64,000 nt of DNA, from positions 434,001 through 498,000 of the forward strand of contig CBDBCK010000028.1 of assembly GCA_965203345.1 (NCBI GenBank), given 5' to 3'. The notes under the pieces were generated by a model. The model worked only from the letters and a program-made list of their open reading frames with translations, was not told the DNA's origin and made no database searches. Position 1 is the stretch's first letter; each line of letters starts with the position of its first letter. The DNA is from CBDBCK01 sp965203345 (GTDB taxonomy: Bacteria; Chloroflexota; Dehalococcoidia; Lucifugimonadales; Lucifugimonadaceae). Of this stretch, positions 36,995-45,422 are shown in pieces. The translations under genes and the position numbers were made by a program.

Positions 36995-38428
36995 ATGCAA
37001 AACATATTTCATACTGCACGAGAATGGCTGACTCGTATTATCCGCCGTGTCAAAGGTTTGATATGGAATTCAAATTTCCTTGTCTCACTGCTCGCGGCTA
37101 TTCTCTTTGGCCTGGTTGTGGTTATTGTCATCGTCTTGTCCACGCCAAGCCCAGAGTGGATTTACCCGACTTTAGGGTTATCCCAAAAGAATGACGTCTT
37201 ACGATTCTTGGGATTCGGTATAGGCGGTACGTTGCTGGCTCTAAGCGCTGTTATCTCTTATAAGCGAGCTAAAGCATTTGAAGACACCGCTCAAAACCAA
37301 GAGAAGGGTCTGCGTCAGGAACGGTTAAAAAATGCCATAAAGCACCTGGCAGATCGGTCCGCCTCTGTTCGTTTAGGTGGTGCCTACGAACTTTTCCATC
37401 TGGCGAAAGACACCCGAGCCCTTGATCAAACAGAAGACCTTAGCCAGACCGCTTTGGATATTCTATGCGCCCATATCCGCCAGACTACGCGCGAAGCAGA
37501 GTACATACAGAAGTATAGATCAGAACCTTCTGAAGAGATCCAAAGCCTCCTAAACCTACTATTTGTGCAAAACCACGAGGTCTTCAAGGATCGCAATATA
37601 AATTTGCGAAGAGCTTTCTTACGGGGAGCTCACCTCGCCGGTGCAAGGCTACAAAAGGTTAATCTTAATTATGCAGAACTGCAAGGTGCTAATTTTGCAG
37701 AAGCAGACCTACAAGGTGCTAATCTAGAACTGCAAGATACTCGTCCTATGAGTGCAGAACTACAAGCTGCTCGTCTTATGAGTGCAAAACTGCAAGGTGC
37801 TCATCTTATTGGTGTATACCTTCAAGGCGCTCGTCTTATGGGTGTACATCTTCAAGGTGCTAATCTTATGGACGCCCGTCTTCAAAGTGCTGATCTTGAG
37901 TCAGTACACCTTCAAGGTGCTAATCTTGCAGAAGCCCACCTTCAATGTGCTATTCTTATAGACGCTCACCTTCAGGGTGCTAATATTAGGAGAGCCCACC
38001 TTCAATGTGCTGCTCTTGATTCAGCCCATCTTCAAGGCGCTGATCTTGCGTACGCCTACCTTCAATGTGCTACTCTTACCAGAACCCAGCTGCAAGGTAT
38101 TGATTCTGATATAGCGAGAGAAAAACCGCCAGGAGTCACATCTTTTGAGAATAAAATTAGACAAGGAATCGGAAAAGAGGGTGACCTATCCCGTATAATT
38201 TTCTCAGGATTGTTGAATCGTAAATATGTTAATTCTATTGTGGAATCTATACCCGATGGTGAACGCGGTGATGAATGCAAAGAAAGGTTACGAAAACAAC
38301 TGATGTTGCACGTTGATAAGCCAGCAAGTCATGAACTGCCCCAAAATAGCGGTGCAATTACCGGCTCATACACCAAAGAAGAGTCTGAAGAATGGATCGC
38401 CGAATACAACGAAGCTATGAGTATATGA
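36995..38428 (+). CDS. Membrane-anchored pentapeptide-repeat protein, copy B
   Basis: A 477-residue paralogue of copy A with the same order of parts: two membrane helices (first around 'LLAAILFGLVVVIVIVL'), 'LRQERLKNAIKHL', 'SVRLGGAYELFHLAKD', 'DILCAHIRQTT', 'PSEEIQSLLNLLFVQ', pentapeptide repeats from about 205 to 370, and the shared C-terminal domain. The repeats are less regular than in copy A, with Leu-Gln-Gly-Ala on every second coil ('LQGANLAEAHLQCA'). It starts at ATG after the same leader found before copy A. The stop is followed by an almost identical spacer leading to copy C. Confidence 0.83.
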   Translation: MQNIFHTAREWLTRIIRRVKGLIWNSNFLVSLLAAILFGLVVVIVIVLSTPSPEWIYPTLGLSQKNDVLRFLGFGIGGTLLALSAVISYKRAKAFEDTAQNQEKGLRQERLKNAIKHLADRSASVRLGGAYELFHLAKDTRALDQTEDLSQTALDILCAHIRQTTREAEYIQKYRSEPSEEIQSLLNLLFVQNHEVFKDRNINLRRAFLRGAHLAGARLQKVNLNYAELQGANFAEADLQGANLELQDTRPMSAELQAARLMSAKLQGAHLIGVYLQGARLMGVHLQGANLMDARLQSADLESVHLQGANLAEAHLQCAILIDAHLQGANIRRAHLQCAALDSAHLQGADLAYAYLQCATLTRTQLQGIDSDIAREKPPGVTSFENKIRQGIGKEGDLSRIIFSGLLNRKYVNSIVESIPDGERGDECKERLRKQLMLHVDKPASHELPQNSGAITGSYTKEESEEWIAEYNEAMSI

Positions 38429-38597
38429 GCTATAAAAAAGACCCCACTTCATAATCCACTCTGATTTCCTATAGTCCATACAGTCCACCACCACAGCGGG
38501 GAGAGTAGACGCTAATCCGCAAAGTTGAATTGAGATAAAAAACATACTTCATACCGCACGAAATTGGCTGACTCGTAGTGTCCGCCGTGCCAAAGGT

Positions 38598-40025
38598 TTG
38601 AAACTGGATTCAAAACTCTTTGTCCAATCGCTCGCGGCTATTCTCGTTGTCCTGCTTGTGGTTATTGTCATTGTCTTATCTACGCCAAGCCCAGAGTGGA
38701 TTTACCCGCTTTTAGGACTATCCCAAAAGAGCGACGTCTTACGATTCTTGGGATTCGGTATAGGTGGTACGTTGCTGGCTCTAGGGGCTGTTATCTCTTA
38801 TAGGCGAGCTAAAGCGTTGGAGGACACCGCACGTGCACAGGTTCGGGCCAACGAAAACTCAGAACAAGGTCTGCGTCAGGAACGGATGAAAAATGCCATA
38901 GAGCACTTGGCGAATTCATCCGCCTCTGTTCGTTTAGGTGGTGCCTACGAACTTTTCCATCTGGCGAAAGACACCCGCGACCCGGATCAAACAACAGAAG
39001 ATCTTAGTCAGACCGCCTTGGATATTCTATGCGCCCATATCCGCCAGACGACGCGTGAAACGGAGTACAGGAAAAAGTATAAATCAGAACCTTCTGAAGA
39101 GGTCCATAGCCTAATAAACCTACTATTTGTGGAAGACCACGCGGTTTTCAGGGATCGCAATATCAATTTGCGAAGAGCTTTCCTACGGGAAACTAATCTT
39201 GCTGGTGCAAGGCTGCAAAAGGTTAATCTTCTGTTTGCAGAGCTGCAAGGTGCTGATCTTAGAGGTGCGCAACTACAAGGTGCTGATCTTAGAGGTGCAG
39301 AGCTGCAGGGTGCTGATCTTATCGGTGCAAGGCTGCGAAAGGCTGATCTTAGAGGTGCGCAACTACAAGGTGCTGATCTTAGAGGTGCAGAGCTGCAGGG
39401 TGCTGATCTTCAGAGTGCGCAATTGCAACGTGCTAGTCTTGCGTCAGTAGACTTGGAAGGTGCCAATCTTGTGAGAGCACAACTGCAAAAAGAAAGTGAT
39501 AGTACTTGGTTTGCACACCTGCAGGGTGTCAATCTTGCGTCCGCACACCTGCAGGATGCTAATCTTGCGTTCGCAAAATTACGAGGTGCTGATCTTGAGG
39601 GAGTAAAATTGCAAGGTGCTAACCTTATGGGAGCAGAACTGCAGGGTGCTAATCTTATATATGCACAATTGCAATATGCTAATCTTGGGGGAGCAAGACT
39701 GCATGGTGTTGGTCGTGATACAAGGAGAGCAGAACTGCAAGGAGGTACATTTTTTGAGAAGGTCATTAGAGAAAAAATCGGAAAAGAGAGTGATCTATCC
39801 GATATAACTTTCTCAGGAGGGCTGAATCAGGAAGATGTTGATGATATTGTGAGCCCTATGCCCAATGATGAATGCAAAGAAAGGTTACGAGAACGACTGA
39901 TGCTGGACGTTGGTAAGCCAGCAAATTCTGAACCGTCAGAAGATAGAGATGCAATTATCGGTTCATACACCAAAGAAGAGGCGCGAAGATGGATCGCCGA
40001 ATACTACAAAGCTATTAGATCTTAA
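38598..40025 (+). CDS. Membrane-anchored pentapeptide-repeat protein, copy C (start codon altered)
   Basis: The protein shares all parts with copies A and B: membrane helices ('SLAAILVVLLVVIVIVL' and 'FLGFGIGGTLLALGAVIS'), 'SVRLGGAYELFHLAKD', pentapeptide repeats rich in 'LQGADLRGAQ', and the C-terminal domain 'ITFSGGLNQEDVDDIV'. In A and B the gene starts ATGCAAAACATA; here the same place (38535) reads ATAAAAAACATA, so the ATG is lost. The frame between 38535 and 38598 is open. The next usable start is TTG at 38598, which removes 21 residues before the first helix and leaves 475. Translation is probably weaker, or begins at ATA. Confidence 0.75.
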   Translation: MKLDSKLFVQSLAAILVVLLVVIVIVLSTPSPEWIYPLLGLSQKSDVLRFLGFGIGGTLLALGAVISYRRAKALEDTARAQVRANENSEQGLRQERMKNAIEHLANSSASVRLGGAYELFHLAKDTRDPDQTTEDLSQTALDILCAHIRQTTRETEYRKKYKSEPSEEVHSLINLLFVEDHAVFRDRNINLRRAFLRETNLAGARLQKVNLLFAELQGADLRGAQLQGADLRGAELQGADLIGARLRKADLRGAQLQGADLRGAELQGADLQSAQLQRASLASVDLEGANLVRAQLQKESDSTWFAHLQGVNLASAHLQDANLAFAKLRGADLEGVKLQGANLMGAELQGANLIYAQLQYANLGGARLHGVGRDTRRAELQGGTFFEKVIREKIGKESDLSDITFSGGLNQEDVDDIVSPMPNDECKERLRERLMLDVGKPANSEPSEDRDAIIGSYTKEEARRWIAEYYKAIRS

Positions 40026-40028
40026 CAC

Positions 40029-40155
40029 CGACCTTGTCGGGACGGTACGAGACCTGATTCTTGATGAGCAAGAGGCACTCTATCAGACTATAGTAGCGAT
40101 GATGGGTAGGTGCTTGGCTACAACGAAGAGTAACGGGGTACGTGAGAGGCGTTTA
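40029..40155 (+). pseudogene. Fossil of the methyltransferase 3' end
   Basis: The first bases after copy C match the last 100 bases of the methyltransferase gene. GAGCAAGAGGCACTCTATCA and TATAGTAGCGATGATGGGTA parallel 34938-34980. In translation 'EQEALYQTIVAMMG' corresponds to 'EQEAVYEAIVAMVG'. So a second methyltransferase copy once ended here, beyond the pentapeptide array. Confidence 0.85.
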
Positions 40156-40187
40156 GGATACTGCGTGAGCTCTGACTTTCGCTGGCA

Positions 40188-40262
40188 AGCTTGATAGCAT
40201 TTTTTGCGAATCAAGAGCAAACAGGTGTCATCCGTAGTTCGGAAATCCGGGATAAGAAACAG
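40188..40262 (+). pseudogene. Second, more diverged methyltransferase relic
   Basis: One frame reads 'SLIAFFANQEQTGVIRSSEIR', cut short here, and resembles 'TLIALFIETEGIENLSGVIR' of the intact methyltransferase at about 34700-34760. It lies after the 3'-end relic, so it is out of order and must come from another copy or allele. Confidence is moderate because the match is short. Confidence 0.5.
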
Positions 40263-40287
40263 GAATTATCCACTAGAAATCTCTAGT

Positions 40288-40470
40288 TCAATCATTATAA
40301 CGACGAGAGCGTTCCTCAATTCGTGCTAGCCGTTCCTCAATGTCTCGTTTAGTCACGAGTTTCCCTTTTTGCAGGCGAACGTTGCCTCGGACAAAGCGAG
40401 AGAATGCACCCATAGCATTGCGATCCTCCATCTCTTGGAAATAACCCTTGGAAATTTTCTTTTGAGCCAT
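40288..40470 (-). CDS. Hypothetical small basic protein
   Basis: A 60-residue, highly charged protein ('RGNVRLQKGKLVTKRDIEER') with no family I recognise. The frame is open to 40533, but the ATG at 40470 has GAAAGG seven bases upstream and is preferred. The C-terminal half is a strongly basic/acidic helix, 'RLARIEERSRRYND'. A 6-bp hairpin (ACTAGA...TCTAGT, 40272-40287) adjoins its stop. It could be a small nucleic-acid-binding protein or an antitoxin-like factor, but nothing shows this. Confidence 0.6.
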   Translation of the reverse strand: MAQKKISKGYFQEMEDRNAMGAFSRFVRGNVRLQKGKLVTKRDIEERLARIEERSRRYND

Positions 40471-40578
40471 TGTTGCACCTTTCAATTTTTGTCCATATGT
40501 TTTTATGATTGATAAAATTATATTACAATGCAATTTTTTGAAAATTCAGTCTGAATTGGAAAGTGTAATAGCGTAACC

Positions 40579-41472
40579 ATGAGTAAGCACCTAAAGGTCA
40601 AAACTGTAGGCATATTGAGTCCGGGGGACATGGGTGGCAAGGTGGGCTCCGTGCTGAAGACACACGGCCTGGAGGTGCTCACCTGCTTATCGGGTCGCAG
40701 TGAGCGGACGCGTGAGCTTGCGTCGGACGCGGGCTTCTCGGACGTTCCGTCTCTGCGGGAACTTGTGGAGCGCTGCGACTTGATTATGTCCATACTTGTA
40801 CCCTCGGAGGCTATGGGCGTGGCGGAGAAGGTGGCGGATGCTATATCCGTTACGGGCAAGCGTCTCCCCTTTGCGGACTGCAACGCCGTATCCCCTGACA
40901 CTTCTTCGTCAATAGGTAAGGTAGTGGAGAACGCGGGCGGTCTCTTTATAGACGCGGGCATAATAGGAGCTCCTCCCTCCAGAGGGAACGCGCCCCGGAT
41001 ATACGCTTCGGGGGAGCATGCGGCGATACTCGCCCAGTTGGATGGCAAAGGGATTTTGGTGCCTGTTATTGAAGGCGACGAAGGCAGGGCGAAAGCGTCC
41101 GCCTTGAAGATGTGCTACGCGTCGTTAACAAAGGGCACCGCTGCGCTGTACGTGTCCGCTCTGGTGGTTGCGGCAAGGCTTGGTCTGTACGACGACCTGA
41201 TAAAAGAGCTGGGCTTCAGCCAGGGTGGTATGCTGGAGAAGATGCAAAGCGTGAACTCTCTTTCGGCGAAGGCTTTCAGGTGGGTAGGGGAGATGGAGGA
41301 GATAGCGGACACTTTTGACTCGGCAGGGGTTACCCCTTTCCTTCACCGAGGTGCGGCTGCGGCCTTCCAGATGGTTGCAGACTCGGAGATAGGGCACGAA
41401 CGACCAGAAACGGTGGACAGGTCCCGCTCCCTGGAAGAGACGACCCGTATACTTTCTCGTGTCGCTCGCTGA
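40579..41472 (+). CDS. NAD(P)-dependent 3-hydroxyacid dehydrogenase-like protein (DUF1932 type)
   Basis: A 297-residue protein with an N-terminal Rossmann fold ('KTVGILSPGDMGGKVGSVL') of the 6-phosphogluconate/3-hydroxyisobutyrate dehydrogenase group, a middle segment 'FADCNAVSPDT', 'GGLFIDAGIIGAPP', and a C-terminal DUF1932 domain beginning near 'ALKMCYASLTKGTAAL', with the lysine of the family active site. Relatives oxidise small hydroxyacids such as threonate. The substrate is not known. It converges on metX with 22 bases between stops. Confidence 0.82.
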   Translation: MSKHLKVKTVGILSPGDMGGKVGSVLKTHGLEVLTCLSGRSERTRELASDAGFSDVPSLRELVERCDLIMSILVPSEAMGVAEKVADAISVTGKRLPFADCNAVSPDTSSSIGKVVENAGGLFIDAGIIGAPPSRGNAPRIYASGEHAAILAQLDGKGILVPVIEGDEGRAKASALKMCYASLTKGTAALYVSALVVAARLGLYDDLIKELGFSQGGMLEKMQSVNSLSAKAFRWVGEMEEIADTFDSAGVTPFLHRGAAAAFQMVADSEIGHERPETVDRSRSLEETTRILSRVAR

Positions 41473-41494
41473 ACGTCGGTCAAACGCGTCAGGG

Positions 41495-42676
41495 TTAGGC
41501 GTCTGACGCTAATTGAGACCTGGCGCCTAGCCGTCCTTCCAGAAAGTAAGCCAGATGCGGCGTGTATAGAGACGGTTCGAGAAAGAATGAGTCGTGTCCC
41601 TTTTCGGAGTGTACGGTTATATGTATGGGTGAGAGACCGGCGGCCGTGAGTATCCGTTCCAGTTCGTCTTGCTCTTCGGGATAGAACGCCACGTCGGAGC
41701 TGACGGTGAAGATGAGATGCTCCTGTTCTTTTGCTCGCCCGAAAGCCTCCTCCACGGAGTTTACGCCCGCGTCTGCAGCTATATTGAAGCTCTGCCACAT
41801 GTCCAGGATGCGCAGGTATGAGTTGGCGTCAAATCGTCCCACGAACTTGGCGCCCTGATGGAGCATATAGGACTCTATGTTGCTATTGAGGTTATAGTAT
41901 GAGAAGTCAGCCTCCGGGCCTATGACTCTCTCCGCTCTGTTGGAGAGGGTGTTTATAGATACGAAGGTTTTGTGGCATATCATCCTTGCAAGTGCCAGTC
42001 CCTTTGTGGGGTAGGCTTGATCGTAGTAGTCTCCTCCGTTGAAATTTGCGTCGTTCTCTAATGCGTATATCTGCTCCAGTATGTGTATCCTCTGGAGGGT
42101 AGTTACGGAGGGTCCGCACGCTATAGATATGAACTTGGCGGATATTTCGGGATACAGGGTTGCGAACGATAAACAGAGTAAGCCGCCCGTTGAAGCACCG
42201 GTAACGGCGTGCAGCTTGTGTACGCCGAGGTGTTGGAGTAGGCGGGCTTGAGACGCTGAAACGTCCGCCAGCGATATGGAGGGGAAGGAAGATCCGTAAG
42301 GTTTTCCCGTTTCCGGGTTTATAGAGGAAGGCCCCGTGCTTCCATAGCAACCACCCAGGTAGTTGGCGCATATTATGAAGAACCTGTCGGTGTCCAGCGC
42401 CTTACCGGGCCCTATAAAGCCGTCCCACCATCCCGTATAGCATTCCTCCTTCCAGAACCTCTCCGCTCCCGGCACGCGTGGGTTGTACCCCGCGGCGTGC
42501 TGGGATCCGGTCATTGCGTGGAACAGGAGTATGGCGTTATTCTTTTGTTTGTTGAGCTCGCCGTAAGTTTCGTATGCCAGGGTAACCTCTGGCAAAGTGC
42601 CACCGGCACGCAGGGTGAAAGGCCCGAACTTGAAGAAGCGGGTTTCGGTTCGGATTGTCTTTCCGCCGGTCGCCAT
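41495..42676 (-). CDS. metX: Homoserine O-acetyltransferase
   Basis: MetX transfers acetyl from acetyl-CoA to homoserine, committing it to methionine. The 393-residue alpha/beta hydrolase has the oxyanion and nucleophile regions 'CYTGWWDGFIGPGKALD' and 'GASTGGLLCLSF' (catalytic Ser), the acid in 'TVSSDVAFYPEEQ' and the His in 'GHDSFFLE'. The substrate could be succinyl-CoA in some family members, but the pairing with MetY favours acetylation. The gene lies 23 bases after metY on the same strand, so the two consecutive steps are co-expressed. Confidence 0.93.
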   Translation of the reverse strand: MATGGKTIRTETRFFKFGPFTLRAGGTLPEVTLAYETYGELNKQKNNAILLFHAMTGSQHAAGYNPRVPGAERFWKEECYTGWWDGFIGPGKALDTDRFFIICANYLGGCYGSTGPSSINPETGKPYGSSFPSISLADVSASQARLLQHLGVHKLHAVTGASTGGLLCLSFATLYPEISAKFISIACGPSVTTLQRIHILEQIYALENDANFNGGDYYDQAYPTKGLALARMICHKTFVSINTLSNRAERVIGPEADFSYYNLNSNIESYMLHQGAKFVGRFDANSYLRILDMWQSFNIAADAGVNSVEEAFGRAKEQEHLIFTVSSDVAFYPEEQDELERILTAAGLSPIHITVHSEKGHDSFFLEPSLYTPHLAYFLEGRLGARSQLASDA

Positions 42677-42699
42677 TGGCCGAATAGAAGGACGGTCGC

Positions 42700-43974
42700 T
42701 TACTTGCCGGACTTCTCCAGCGCCTGATCCACGTCTTGTATGAGGTCGTCAGGGTGCTCAATTCCCAGGCTCAGGCGCACCAGTTCCGGAGCTGCCCCTG
42801 CCTCCTTCTGTTGCTCATCCGTCAGCTGTGAATGCGTGGTGGTCGCCGGGTGTATCGCCAGGCTTTTTGCGTCTCCAACGTTGGCTACATGATGAAACAG
42901 CCCCAGGGAATCTATAAACTTGCGACCGTTCTCCTTGCCGCCCTTTATGCCAAACACAACGATGGAGCCTCCCCTGCCGGATAGATACTTGCGGCACTCT
43001 TTCGGGTGGTCTATGAGCGGATACCGCACCCACTCGACGTTAGGGTGCGTCTGTAGATGCTTTGCAATGGTCAGGGCGTTTTCGCATTGACGATCCACTC
43101 GCAGGGGTAGAGTCTCAATACCCTGCATGAACATCCAGGCGTTGTCTGGGCTTATGCACGCTCCGAGATTGCGGAGGGGTATGGTTCTCATCCGTAGTAT
43201 GTATGCCAGTGGTGCTAACGGTTCGGGCAGATCGTAAGCCCAGCGCAAGCCATGGTAGCTTGGCTCAGGCTCAGTCATAAGAGGAAATTTATCGCTTTGC
43301 CAGTTGAACTTCCCGGAGTCTACAACCACCCCTCCTATGCCCGTGCCGTGTCCTCCAAGCCATTTGGTCAGCGAATGGACAACTATATCCGCCCCATGCT
43401 CAAAAGGTCGCTGTAGCCAGGGGCTGGCAAATGTTGCGTCCACTATCAAGGGGATACCGTGAGCGTGTGCTACTTGCGCCAGCGCCTCCATGTCCACCAC
43501 CCTGAGAGATGGATTACTTACCACTTCGCAAAACAGAGCCTTGGTCTTGGGCGTGATGGCGGCCTCAAAGTTTTTGGGATCGCTCTCGTCTACGAATTTA
43601 ACATTTATCCCAAGGTGCGGGAGTATGTCGTTGAACTGTGTATAAGTGCCACCGTACAGCTCACCTGCAGAGACCACTTCATCCCCCGCTCTGCAAATGT
43701 TTATCAGAGAGTAGAAGACGCCAGAGGTACCAGAGCTCAGGGCTAAAGCACCCGCGCCACCTTCCAGCTCCGCCATTCGTCTCTCTAGCCTGTCGGTAGT
43801 TGGGTTCATAAGCCGCGTATATATGTTGCCCAGCTCCCTCAAACCGAACAGGTTGGCGGCGTGCTCGGTGTCTTTGAACAGGTAGGCAGTCGTTCTGTAA
43901 ATGGGTACAGCCTGTGCTTGTGTCGCCGGGTCGTGCTCTGATCCGCCGTGGACGCATATAGTCTCAAGTTTCAT
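42700..43974 (-). CDS. metY: O-acetylhomoserine aminocarboxypropyltransferase (sulfhydrylase)
   Basis: This PLP enzyme joins sulfide to O-acetylhomoserine to make homocysteine. The 424-residue protein shows 'ETICVHGGSEHDPATQAQAVP' in parts, 'YTRLMNPTTDRLERRMAELEGG', 'SSGTSGVFYSLINICRAGDE', and the Schiff-base Lys in 'VHSLTKWLGGHGTGIGGVV'. Length and motifs fit MetY better than cystathionine synthase. Sulfide would come from CysH and the sulfite reductase of this window. It is transcribed towards metX. A small tandem repeat lies in its leader (44061-44098). Confidence 0.93.
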   Translation of the reverse strand: MKLETICVHGGSEHDPATQAQAVPIYRTTAYLFKDTEHAANLFGLRELGNIYTRLMNPTTDRLERRMAELEGGAGALALSSGTSGVFYSLINICRAGDEVVSAGELYGGTYTQFNDILPHLGINVKFVDESDPKNFEAAITPKTKALFCEVVSNPSLRVVDMEALAQVAHAHGIPLIVDATFASPWLQRPFEHGADIVVHSLTKWLGGHGTGIGGVVVDSGKFNWQSDKFPLMTEPEPSYHGLRWAYDLPEPLAPLAYILRMRTIPLRNLGACISPDNAWMFMQGIETLPLRVDRQCENALTIAKHLQTHPNVEWVRYPLIDHPKECRKYLSGRGGSIVVFGIKGGKENGRKFIDSLGLFHHVANVGDAKSLAIHPATTTHSQLTDEQQKEAGAAPELVRLSLGIEHPDDLIQDVDQALEKSGK

Positions 43975-44060
43975 ATCTTCTCTCTCTCATCTTGTCTTTA
44001 TCGCGATCCCGTAGATACGCGAACTTAAGGGCTTGTAAGCCAAAAAGGATGCGTTTTATG

Positions 44061-44098
44061 CCTTAGATCCCCTTAGATCCCCATAGATCCATAGATTA
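44061..44098. repeat. Tandem 10-base repeat in the metY leader
   Basis: CTTAGATCCC, CTTAGATCCC, CATAGATCC and ATAGATT follow one another just upstream of metY and after the end of fdh. Seen from metY the unit is GGGATCTAAG. It may be a repeated regulator site or simple slippage. I found no SAM riboswitch motif in the same region. Confidence 0.6.
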
Positions 44099-44130
44099 GC
44101 GGCAAATATTTATTGTAAGCGGATTGCAGA

Positions 44131-45354
44131 CTATCCAGCAGGGCGAGTCACTCCACCCCTATCAAATTTTACAGCTTCCTCCGCGCCTGCTGTTACGTTG
44201 CCTTCGCTGTACGAGTGCGCACCCACGCCCGCGAGCTTGCCGTCTTTTACTATCAGGTATTCGTCCCTTATAGGCCTGTTGTCAAACCAGCATTCCAGTA
44301 TTTCCCTGACTCCCGCGGCGTAACGTGCCTGGGCTGCGAGAGAGGTGCCGGACACATGCGGCGTCATACCGTGCCGCGGCACACTACGCCATGGGTGGTC
44401 TGTAGGAGGTGGCTGGGGAAACCATACGTCGCCCGCGTAGCCGCCAAGTCGTCCTTCGTTCAGGGCTCTGGCTATGGCGTCTCTGTCGCATATCTTGCCT
44501 CGCGCCGTATTGATGAGGTACGCTCCACGCTTCATCTTGCCTATCATCTCGTCGTCGAATAGATGCTCCGTCTCCGGGTGTAGAGGGCAATGCACCGATA
44601 TCACGTCGCACGCGCTCGCCAGAGACTCTACATTCGGATGAAACACAAGCCCGAGCTCCTGTTCGGCTTCAACAGGCAGACGGTGTCTGTCGTAGTAATG
44701 CAGCTCCACGTCAAAGGGTTTGAGCCTCTTCAGCACGGCGTACCCGATGCGCCCTGAACCTACTATGCCTACCTTCATTCCCTCCAGGTCGTAAGATTGA
44801 CTTACGCAGTCGGCAATGTTCCAGCCGTTGTTGACCGCCCAGCTGTAGGAGGGGATGTAATTCCTCACAAGCGCCAGTATCATCATAACGGCGTGCTCGG
44901 AGACGCTTATGCTGTTACAGTAAGTAACTTCGCACACAGTGAGACCACTTTTAGCCGCTGCCTCCAGATCCACATGGTCGGAACCTATGCCCGCGGTAAT
45001 AGCCAGCTTGAGGTTCGGCGCTTTAGCTATCCGTTCCGCCGTGAGATAGGCGGGCCAGAAAGGCTGGGATATTACCGCCTCTGCATCCAGCATCTCGCGC
45101 TCAAACACCGAGTCGGGGCCGTCTTTGTCAGTGGTTACCGTGAACGTATGCCCTCTGCCCTCAAGGAAGTTGCGTAGGCCCAGTTCCCCGGACTTGCATC
45201 CCAGAAGTTCGCCCGGCGTGAAGTCTATCCCCTTAGGGGTAGGCAGAGATTGTCCATCTGGATAGCTCTTCAGACGAGGGATATCGTCCCTCAAGTATTT
45301 AGGCGGGTAGCCTTCCAGGGGATCGTCATAAAGAACGCAGACTATCTTGGCCAT
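44131..45354 (-). CDS. fdh: NAD-dependent formate dehydrogenase
   Basis: This metal-free enzyme oxidises formate to CO2 with NAD. The 407-residue protein carries the marks of the FDH branch of D-2-hydroxyacid dehydrogenases: 'CEVTYCNSISVSEHAVM', the Rossmann loop 'GIVGSGRIGYAV', 'YDRHRLP' whose Asp sets NAD preference, 'INTARGKICDRDA' with the active-site Arg, 'GDVWFPQPPP' with the catalytic-site Gln, and 'GMTPHVSGTSLAAQARY' with the catalytic His. AAGGAGGAGG precedes the ATG. It lies between cysH and metY on the same strand, an unusual setting. It could supply NADH or remove formate released by C1 metabolism. Confidence 0.94.
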   Translation of the reverse strand: MAKIVCVLYDDPLEGYPPKYLRDDIPRLKSYPDGQSLPTPKGIDFTPGELLGCKSGELGLRNFLEGRGHTFTVTTDKDGPDSVFEREMLDAEAVISQPFWPAYLTAERIAKAPNLKLAITAGIGSDHVDLEAAAKSGLTVCEVTYCNSISVSEHAVMMILALVRNYIPSYSWAVNNGWNIADCVSQSYDLEGMKVGIVGSGRIGYAVLKRLKPFDVELHYYDRHRLPVEAEQELGLVFHPNVESLASACDVISVHCPLHPETEHLFDDEMIGKMKRGAYLINTARGKICDRDAIARALNEGRLGGYAGDVWFPQPPPTDHPWRSVPRHGMTPHVSGTSLAAQARYAAGVREILECWFDNRPIRDEYLIVKDGKLAGVGAHSYSEGNVTAGAEEAVKFDRGGVTRPAG

Positions 45355-45422
45355 AATCCTCCTCCTTGTTGGTGGCTATTTACTGCGGCCGGAGACCAGG
45401 GTCGTTAGTTAATAGTTTACGT

